A DNA stretch of 7,336 nucleotides from Candidatus Daviesbacteria bacterium (GTDB lineage: Bacteria; Patescibacteriota; Microgenomatia; Daviesbacterales; UBA10151): the NCBI GenBank assembly GCA_016186985.1, contig JACPKO010000018.1:1-7336 (forward strand), written 5' to 3'. A program made the position numbers and the translations under genes. Below the pieces are notes generated by a model. The model ran no database searches. It was not told where the DNA came from and saw only the letters and a list, made by a program, of their open reading frames with translations. How positions within the stretch are numbered: position 1 is the first letter of the stretch; each line of letters starts with the position of its first letter. Shown one piece after another: positions 1 through 5,267 of this stretch.

Positions 1-676
1 CCGCAATAATACCGGACAAAACGTCACCTGTTCCGGCAACTGCTAAAAGCGGATTTGAAAAAGGACTGACAAATATTTCACCCACAGGATTTGCAATAAC
101 AGTTTTTGCCCCTTTCAAAACAACAGTTTTATTCCAGAGTTTGGAATATTTTTTTGCAATATCTCCCCTGCTGTTTTGAATTTGCTCAATTGATAAGCCC
201 GTTAATCTGCTCATCTCGCCGGGGTGCGGAGTCATAACTGCATTATTCTTCAGGCTTTTATACCAACCATCAAGTTCCGAAAGTGCATTCAGGGCATCCG
301 CATCAAATACTAATTTTTTATCTTTTTGATTTAGTATTGTTAAAAATCCATAATTCATAATTCTCGATTCATGACTGCCTCCTAATCCAGGCCCAATCAA
401 AACGCAGTCATATTTTCCTAAATTTTTCTCAATCTCTGAAAAATCTAAAAATGTCGCAAACGGAATTTTTGGGACAATAACTTTATAAACTTTTTCACTC
501 GTTGCAAGCGAGACCAGTCCTGCTCCAACTCGAGCACACGCCAGAACGGATAAAATTGCAGCGCCCGGAAAATTCTTTGACCCGGCAATTATTAAAACAG
601 AACCGAATGTCCCCTTATTTGCATTAATTGGGCGGTTAGGCAGTTTAGAAATTATCAAATCTTTTGTAATTTCCAT
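1..676 (-). CDS. nnrD: ADP-dependent NAD(P)H-hydrate dehydratase (NnrD / YjeF C-terminal type), C-terminus cut off by window edge
   Basis: Predicted cytosolic repair enzyme that uses ADP (in this family) to dehydrate the damaged hydrates NADHX/NADPHX back to NADH/NADPH. The first 225 residues are visible; the family C-terminal domain is usually about 270-290, so some 50 residues are missing. Seen: the N-terminal LPNRP and KGTFGSVLIIAGS (about residues 12-33), PGAA (37-40), GAGLVSLAT (51-59), LIGPGLGGS (93-101), DADALNAL (125-132), MTPHPGEMSRLTG (148-160), VLKGAKTVI (186-194) and GTGDVLSG (215-222). The last is the ribokinase-like anion-hole motif with the presumed catalytic Asp218. No epimerase (YjeF N-terminal) domain precedes it, so it is a stand-alone dehydratase at its N-terminus. 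The ATG at 674-676 fits the family start and lies 6 bases after the stop of the upstream redox gene, so the two are probably co-transcribed. No Shine-Dalgarno is visible. Confidence 0.93.
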   Translation of the reverse strand, partial: MEITKDLIISKLPNRPINANKGTFGSVLIIAGSKNFPGAAILSVLACARVGAGLVSLATSEKVYKVIVPKIPFATFLDFSEIEKNLGKYDCVLIGPGLGGSHESRIMNYGFLTILNQKDKKLVFDADALNALSELDGWYKSLKNNAVMTPHPGEMSRLTGLSIEQIQNSRGDIAKKYSKLWNKTVVLKGAKTVIANPVGEIFVSPFSNPLLAVAGTGDVLSGIIA

Positions 677-682
677 AAAAAT

Positions 683-2182
683 TTAGTATCCAGGAAAGTA
701 GTCTGTTACTATTTCAGTGTTTCTGACACCTAATTCTTTAAGTAAATTTTTATAGTTATTTACCATAGTTACAGGGCCTGATAAATAAAACTTTCTCTCT
801 TTTAAATCAGGTACAAATTTTTTAATGATTTCTTTGGTTAAATATCCGGTTTCCCCAATCCAATTTTTTGGTGCGGGATCTTTACCCCCCAAAACATAAA
901 TAGTCTTAACTCCATAATCCTGCGCTTTTTTGAAAATATCCTTATAAACAAATTCCTGAGCGTCTGATGCGCAGTAAAACATTACCACATCTTTTTTCAA
1001 CTTTGCACCAATTATATTTTTTATCATACTGCGAAAAGGCGTTATCCCAATTCCACCGGCGATGAATACAAATTTTTGATTTTTTGGATCGAGTACAAAA
1101 TCACCGGAGAGTTGATCAGCAGATAATTTTTGTCCTGGTCTTAAGTTTAGCAAAGATTTTTTAAAAGAACTTGATTTGTCAGGAATTATTTTTACTCCCA
1201 GCTTAATTTCGTTTTCTTCCGGTGCTGATGCAATTGTAAAATACCTTCTTATGCCTCTTGAGTCAGACTTTTCGTGAGGCAAAGTCCATTCCATGTATTG
1301 ACCTGGTAAATAAACAAATTTTGAATTTGGAGTGAATATAAATTCGTAGACAGCCGGAGCCAGTTGAATCTTTTCTTTAAATTTCAAAAATAATTTCCCT
1401 TTAGGGCTCACTATAAATGAAAAAATATTTCCGGCAATTAAGGCAAATTCAGGGGACGGGAAAAGTGGTCCAATTGAAAATTGTGAACCGAATAAAAATC
1501 CAACGATAACTCCATAAATCATCCTATACCTTTTATTTGGCGGTGTGGTAAATGGTTCTGTCAACATAATTGTTCCAAAAAAGATTAAGGGCCATGATAT
1601 AAAAACCTGGAGTAAAGTTTGAGGCAGATTTATTCCGATTGATAAAATACTTGCCCCGACAAAAGCAAAAAATAATTGGAAGCGGCGGATTTTTCTAACT
1701 ACCAAAAGTCCAACTATCGCCACAAATGGCAAAAGAACTACATTACCAACCCACCAGACAGCATTTCCAAAACCAAAAAGTCCGGCAAGAAAACAAGCAA
1801 TTGCTGCCGGATTAAAAATGTGTTTCTTATCAAAAGTCAGGAAATATTTGGAAGCCACTGCTATTATGCTAATTAAAACCGTGGCGATAAGCTCATTATG
1901 ACCGATAATTGGAACAAGGACAAAAAATAAAATTAATCCTGTTATCCACCAGGACTCAGTATTAGTGTCAACACGCAAAACCCAGGAAAATAATTTATTA
2001 CCAACATAACAGGAGACTATAATCGTTACGAGTGATTCGGCAAGCTGCAATCCGCTAAAGGGCAAAAGCCCAAAAAATCCGAATAAAATCGATACTACAG
2101 ATAAAAAAGCCAGCCCGTAAAGTATCACCCTGTACATGGTGATTGAATTTAGAAACCCGTCGATTTTCTCAAGAAAAAACAT
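683..2182 (-). CDS. RnfD/NqrB-like membrane domain fused to a ferredoxin-NADP reductase-type FAD/NAD(P) oxidoreductase domain
   Basis: A 499-residue membrane flavoprotein. Residues about 17-258 contain roughly 8-10 hydrophobic helices resembling RnfD/NqrB: HIFNPAA at 121-127 matches the conserved FNPAA segment, and MLTEPFTTPP (206-215) followed by RMIYG matches the MATDPVT(S/A)P...IYG segment of that family. Residues about 262-499 are an FNR-type module: PGQYMEW (293-299), RRYFTIAS (312-319, FAD-binding RxYS/T type), GDFVLD (360-365), GGIGITPF (376-383, NAD(P)-binding), SGPVTMV (468-474) and the aromatic end DYFPGY. It presumably moves electrons between cytosolic NAD(P)H and a membrane acceptor; donor and acceptor are not shown by sequence. 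I find no SGAT/DGxT-like flavinylation motif between the two RnfD-like segments. It starts 171 bases after secA and precedes nnrD by 6 bases. The ATG at 2182 has no Shine-Dalgarno; a TACAAT box lies 6 bases upstream. The domain assignment is firm, the exact reaction is not. Confidence 0.9.
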   Translation of the reverse strand: MFFLEKIDGFLNSITMYRVILYGLAFLSVVSILFGFFGLLPFSGLQLAESLVTIIVSCYVGNKLFSWVLRVDTNTESWWITGLILFFVLVPIIGHNELIATVLISIIAVASKYFLTFDKKHIFNPAAIACFLAGLFGFGNAVWWVGNVVLLPFVAIVGLLVVRKIRRFQLFFAFVGASILSIGINLPQTLLQVFISWPLIFFGTIMLTEPFTTPPNKRYRMIYGVIVGFLFGSQFSIGPLFPSPEFALIAGNIFSFIVSPKGKLFLKFKEKIQLAPAVYEFIFTPNSKFVYLPGQYMEWTLPHEKSDSRGIRRYFTIASAPEENEIKLGVKIIPDKSSSFKKSLLNLRPGQKLSADQLSGDFVLDPKNQKFVFIAGGIGITPFRSMIKNIIGAKLKKDVVMFYCASDAQEFVYKDIFKKAQDYGVKTIYVLGGKDPAPKNWIGETGYLTKEIIKKFVPDLKERKFYLSGPVTMVNNYKNLLKELGVRNTEIVTDYFPGY

Positions 2183-2188
2183 AAATTA

Positions 2189-2194
2189 ATTGTA
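2189..2194 (-). promoter_or_regulatory. Possible -10 box of the RnfD-like/FNR fusion gene
   Basis: The minus strand reads TACAAT (5/6 to the TATAAT consensus) with only 6 bases between it and the ATG at 2182. If used, transcription would begin at or very near the start codon, giving a leaderless or nearly leaderless mRNA, which would agree with the missing Shine-Dalgarno. No good -35 hexamer sits 16-18 bases upstream (the sequence there is CAAATT), and A+T-rich DNA yields such boxes by chance. Confidence 0.25.
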
Positions 2195-2212
2195 GTACAT
2201 TTTGCCGGAAAA

Positions 2213-2233
2213 ATTTGGATAATGACATTTTTT
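2213..2233 (-). repeat. Downstream copy 1 of the secA 3'-end sequence (direct repeat)
   Basis: The core TAATGACATTTTTT (2220-2233 on the plus strand) recurs exactly 100 bases further at 2320-2333, with 19 of 21 positions matching over 2213-2233 versus 2313-2333. Read on the minus strand it encodes KKCHYPN, nearly the same as the KRCHYPN ending of SecA. This copy is in the secA reading frame and is reached if the secA TAG at 2354-2356 is read through. Seen directly; the origin by duplication is inference. Confidence 0.6.
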
Positions 2234-2246
2234 TAGAGATTGAAGC

Positions 2247-2272
2247 ACTATCAAAACATCGATTTTGATAGT
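2247..2272. repeat. Perfect 10-bp inverted repeat upstream of the redox fusion gene
   Basis: Arms ACTATCAAAA (2247-2256) and TTTTGATAGT (2263-2272) are perfectly complementary around the 6-base centre CATCGA. The centre of the element lies about 77 bases upstream of the fusion-gene ATG. Neither side is followed by a run of T on its own strand, so it is a poor intrinsic terminator. A repressor operator or an RNA hairpin in a leader are both possible. I know of no matching regulator. Confidence 0.55.
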
Positions 2273-2312
2273 AGTAAAAATCTCGCAAGAAATGCCCCAA
2301 ATTGATTTATTA

Positions 2313-2333
2313 ATTAGGGTAATGACATTTTTT
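2313..2333 (-). repeat. Downstream copy 2 of the secA 3'-end sequence, with its own stop codon
   Basis: On the minus strand, codons from 2333 down to 2310 read K-K-C-H-Y-P-N-stop, the same last five residues plus stop as SecA. Relative to SecA the differences in CHYPN-stop are third-position or stop-type only (TGC/TGT, CAC/CAT, CCA/CCT, TAG/TAA), a pattern of coding descent. It is not in the secA frame. Upstream in its own frame only C-D-K-K can be read before CHYPN, without the full CxC knuckle, so it is a remnant at most. Confidence 0.6.
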
Positions 2334-2345
2334 ATCGCATAGCGA

Positions 2346-2377
2346 AAACGTTGCTAATTTGGGTAGTGGCAACGTTT
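2346..2377 (-). terminator. Possible weak hairpin terminator overlapping the secA stop
   Basis: On the minus strand a 9-bp perfect stem, AAACGTTGC / GCAACGTTT, encloses a 14-base loop containing the last SecA codons and the TAG stop. The downstream arm runs into a stretch of only four T. The U-tract is short and the stem is only moderately G+C-rich, so termination may be inefficient. The hairpin itself is clear; its function is inference. Confidence 0.35.
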
Positions 2378-5185
2378 ATACTTTTTCCCTGAACCACAAT
2401 AACATGGCTCGTTGCGGCCTGGTTTTTTTCTTTGTAGTGAACCTGTCTCGTTATAAATATCTTGAGACACTACTTGCCCTCCTCGTTCCACCGTAACCCT
2501 TGTTCCTGCCGCAATTGGCTCCTCAATCGTCACAGGAGAAGAATATTTTTCATCATCACTCGATCCTTCAACTTTAACTTTGGTTTCCCCTGCTGACGGC
2601 TGATGGCTGATGGCTGACAGCTCCGCATTTGGCATTAGCTGCCCGACCTCCTCAAGCAAAGCTGTTTCATCCAACGCTTCTTCATGACCCTCAACAACCC
2701 TTGATAAATCAACCCCGATTAAATCGGGGTCAACGGGCGGGGTTTGCACCGGTGTGTGGGTATGCAGGGAAACCTTATAAATTCTTCTGGCAACTTCTGA
2801 ATCAATTTCTGTAATCATTTTTTCAAACAGCTCAAAACCTTCTTTTTTATATTCAATAAGAGGATCCCTTTGGGCATAACCACGGAGTCCTATACCACTT
2901 CTCAAGTCATCCATAGTATCTAAATGCTCCATCCAAAAATTATCTATAGTGTTTAAATAAACAAAGCTTTCCATTTGCCGCATGATATCTGCACCGACTG
3001 TCTTTTCTTTTTGGTCATATAAATCATCGGCAATTTTAACCAGGAAATCTTTTATTTGCTCCGGGTCTTTTAAATCGCTAATTTCTTTAAGCAATCCTTT
3101 AACACTCGCTTCATCAAAAGTAATAATTGTTGCAAAATCCTCAACTATTTTTTGGTAATCAATTTCACCTTCCGAAAAATCATCAACTATTGCTTCAGTT
3201 TCAACAGCAATTTTTTCCTGAATTTCCTTCTTCAGGGTTTTTCCATCTTCAGAAGTTCCTGCGATTATTTCTAAAATCTGTTTGCGTACGCCGTAAATAA
3301 TTTGGCGCTGCTGGTTCATAACATCGTCGTATTCAACAGTGTGTTTACGGATGTCAAAGTTATGTCCTTCAACTTTCTTTTGCGCCCCTTCGATCGCTTT
3401 TGAAACAAGCGGATTTTCGATCGCTACATCTTCTGGCATTTTCAAAAAACCCATAACTTTTGCAACTTGGTCTCCGCCAAAAATTCGCATAAAATCATCC
3501 TCCAGAGAAACAAAGAATTTCGAAGCCCCCGGATCTCCCTGGCGTCCTGACCTTCCCCGAAGCTGGTTGTCGATTCTTCTTGATTCATGCCTTTCGGTTC
3601 CTATGACGTAAAGTCCGCCTAATTTATCAACTCCTTTGCCTAATTTAATGTCCACCCCTCTTCCTGCTAAGTTTGTTGCAACAGTAACAGCACCCTTTGC
3701 TCCTGCATCCGCGATTATTTCCGCTTCCCTTTCGTGGTTTTTAGCGTTAAGCAAAGCATGGGATATTCTTTTGCGTTTTAAAAGCTCGGATAAAAATTCG
3801 TTCTTTTCAATCGAAGTAGTCCCGATCAGGATTGGCTGGCCTGTTGCGTGAATTTTTTCTATTTCTGCAGCAACAGCGTTGTATTTTCCGGTTTGGGTTT
3901 TAAATATTGCGTCAGAATGGTCTTTTCTGATCATGGGCTGGTGGGTCGGAACTATTACGACTTCCAATTTATAGATTTTGAAAAACTCTTCAGCTTCAGT
4001 TGCAGCGGTTCCAGTCATTCCTGATAATTTTTCATACATCCTGAAGTAATTCTGGAAAGAAATCGTCGCCAAAGTTTTAGATTCCTGCTGGATAGTAACG
4101 TCCTCTTTAGCTTCGATTGCCTGATGTAGACCGCCTGAGTACCGGCGCCCCGGCATTAACCTGCCGGTAAATTCATCAACGATGATAACCTCCCCTTCTT
4201 TGACTACATAATCACGGTCCTTTAAAAATAAAGTCTTGGCTTTTAAAGCTTCTTCTATATGGTGCAGGGTCGAAAAGTCTTTTTCATATAAATTCGGAAC
4301 GCCTAAACTTTTCTCGATTTTTAGAATCCCGTGTTCTGTTAGATGGGCTGCACGTTCTTTTTCATTAACTACAAAATCTGTATCACCGTTTAATCCGTCA
4401 ACAATTTTTGAAAATTCTATGTATTTTCCTGTTGGCTCTGTGTCTGGTGCAGAAATTATAAGAGGGGTGCGGGCCTCGTCAATTAAAATCGAATCAACCT
4501 CATCAACTATCGCAAAATGGTGTCCTCTTTGGGACTGGTTATCCAGGGCGTTCGCCATGTTATCACGCAGATAATCAAAACCGAATTCATTATTGGTTCC
4601 ATATGTAATATCTGCCTCGTATGCTTCTTTGCGGGAGATAGGTTTTAAGTTCTTAAGCCGTTTATCCGTAGTATTGGGATCTTTGTATTTGGGGTCATAT
4701 ATAAAAGCTTTTTCGTGGATTATAACTGCAACAGAAACACCGAGCATATGGTAAATCGGACCGTTCCATCCAGCATCTCGCCGGGCAAGGTAATCGTTAA
4801 CTGTTACAACGTGAACCCCCTTACCGGATAAAGCATTCAAAAAAACTGTCGGAACAGCTGACATTGTTTTTCCCTCGCCAGTTCTTTGCTCGGCTATTTT
4901 ACCGTTATGCAAAGCAATAGCTGCTATTAGCTGCACATCAAAGTGGCGCATGCCTAAGGTGCGACTGGCTGCTTCCCGGGCAAAAGCAAAAGCTTCAGGT
5001 AAAAGTAAATCCAGGCCTTCTCCTTTTTCTCTTCTACGACGCAATTCTAAAGATTCTGCTTTGAATTTCTTGTCATCAAGTCTTTTAATTTTACCTTCTA
5101 AGGCATTTATTTCGTTTACTATCTTTGAGAGTTTGTTAATTTCCCTTTTATTGGCGTCGATAAGTGAAGAGAAAAAATCCAGCAT
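2354..5185 (-). CDS. secA: Preprotein translocase ATPase SecA
   Basis: Motor ATPase that pushes unfolded precursor proteins through the SecYEG channel at the cytoplasmic membrane. All helicase-like landmarks are present: GMRHFDVQL (78-86), Walker A TGEGKT (102-107) inside AEQRTGEGKT, where many SecAs have AEMKTGEGKT, TVNDYLARRD (128-137), YGTNNEFGFDYLRDN (195-209), DEVDSILIDEAR (228-239, Walker B), GMTGTA (389-394), TNLAGRGVDI (504-513) and QLRGRSGRQGDPG (541-553). The scaffold segment WMEHLDTMDDLR (751-762) follows. The tail carries the SEC-C zinc ligands C928, C930, C939 and H940 (CxCx8CH). Length 943 is somewhat above the usual 830-910: an added stretch at about 158-185 follows the first motifs, and a variable linker spans about 805-920. 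The ATG at 5185 matches the family N-terminus; there is no Shine-Dalgarno, but a TATAAT lies 9 bases upstream. It is divergent from the Pro-rich gene. Confidence 0.99.
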   Translation of the reverse strand: MLDFFSSLIDANKREINKLSKIVNEINALEGKIKRLDDKKFKAESLELRRRREKGEGLDLLLPEAFAFAREAASRTLGMRHFDVQLIAAIALHNGKIAEQRTGEGKTMSAVPTVFLNALSGKGVHVVTVNDYLARRDAGWNGPIYHMLGVSVAVIIHEKAFIYDPKYKDPNTTDKRLKNLKPISRKEAYEADITYGTNNEFGFDYLRDNMANALDNQSQRGHHFAIVDEVDSILIDEARTPLIISAPDTEPTGKYIEFSKIVDGLNGDTDFVVNEKERAAHLTEHGILKIEKSLGVPNLYEKDFSTLHHIEEALKAKTLFLKDRDYVVKEGEVIIVDEFTGRLMPGRRYSGGLHQAIEAKEDVTIQQESKTLATISFQNYFRMYEKLSGMTGTAATEAEEFFKIYKLEVVIVPTHQPMIRKDHSDAIFKTQTGKYNAVAAEIEKIHATGQPILIGTTSIEKNEFLSELLKRKRISHALLNAKNHEREAEIIADAGAKGAVTVATNLAGRGVDIKLGKGVDKLGGLYVIGTERHESRRIDNQLRGRSGRQGDPGASKFFVSLEDDFMRIFGGDQVAKVMGFLKMPEDVAIENPLVSKAIEGAQKKVEGHNFDIRKHTVEYDDVMNQQRQIIYGVRKQILEIIAGTSEDGKTLKKEIQEKIAVETEAIVDDFSEGEIDYQKIVEDFATIITFDEASVKGLLKEISDLKDPEQIKDFLVKIADDLYDQKEKTVGADIMRQMESFVYLNTIDNFWMEHLDTMDDLRSGIGLRGYAQRDPLIEYKKEGFELFEKMITEIDSEVARRIYKVSLHTHTPVQTPPVDPDLIGVDLSRVVEGHEEALDETALLEEVGQLMPNAELSAISHQPSAGETKVKVEGSSDDEKYSSPVTIEEPIAAGTRVTVERGGQVVSQDIYNETGSLQRKKPGRNEPCYCGSGKKYKRCHYPN
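2592..2619. repeat. Four tandem copies of a 7-bp unit inside the secA linker
   Basis: The plus strand reads GCTGACG-GCTGATG-GCTGATG-GCTGACA, four heptamers differing at one or two positions. On the coding strand it specifies residues about 856-865 of SecA (LSAISHQPSA), in the low-conservation linker before the zinc tail. As 7 is not a multiple of 3, gain or loss of one unit would shift the frame and remove the SEC-C domain; three units would be neutral. The linker tolerates odd sequence, so this is probably a simple-sequence insertion. Confidence 0.75.
2712..2730. repeat. Perfect G+C-rich palindrome inside the secA linker
   Basis: ACCCCGATT (2712-2720) and AATCGGGGT (2722-2730) are exact inverse complements around a single A. 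It encodes about DPDLIGV, residues 819-825, at the start of the variable linker. A 9-bp perfect arm inside coding sequence is unlikely by chance and resembles the short palindromes dispersed in many bacterial genomes, here accommodated in frame. Only one copy is present in this window, so a repeat-family status is inference. Confidence 0.6.
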
Positions 5186-5194
5186 TAAAGAGGA

Positions 5195-5200
5195 ATTATA
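5195..5200 (-). promoter_or_regulatory. Likely -10 box of secA
   Basis: The minus strand carries a perfect TATAAT ending 9 bases before the secA ATG. Initiation 6-8 bases downstream would leave a leader of only about 2-4 bases, consistent with the lack of any GGAGG-like site. The -35 region at 17-base spacing is TAGCAT, a poor match to TTGACA. Confidence 0.45.
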
Positions 5201-5223
5201 CCTAAATTTTTAAAAAGATGCTA

Positions 5224-5252
5224 TTGATTATTACTTTATTTTTGAATACACT
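5224..5252 (+). promoter_or_regulatory. Candidate promoter of the Pro/Gln-rich membrane protein gene
   Basis: TTGATT (5224-5229) and TACACT (5247-5252) are separated by 17 bases, each matching 4 of 6 consensus positions, with the -10 box ending 15 bases before the ATG at 5268. It lies in the 82-base divergent gap and its -35 overlaps the region just upstream of the secA promoter, so the two may compete for polymerase. Weak match in A+T-rich DNA. Confidence 0.3.
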
Positions 5253-5267
5253 TAAACCTAACTGTCC

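Noticed and set aside
1676..1876. 66-codon plus-strand frame opposite the RnfD-like helices
   Set aside because: Antisense to a clearly conserved gene, with no promoter, start signal or homology pattern.
2331..2348. TCGC-ATA-GCGA hairpin as secA terminator
   Set aside because: Only a 4-bp stem with a 3-base loop, and the minus strand continues into A, not T, after it.
2629..5213. Plus-strand open frames of 61-112 codons opposite secA
   Set aside because: They are antisense to well-conserved secA motifs, with Ser/Leu/Phe-rich translations and no recognisable domain.
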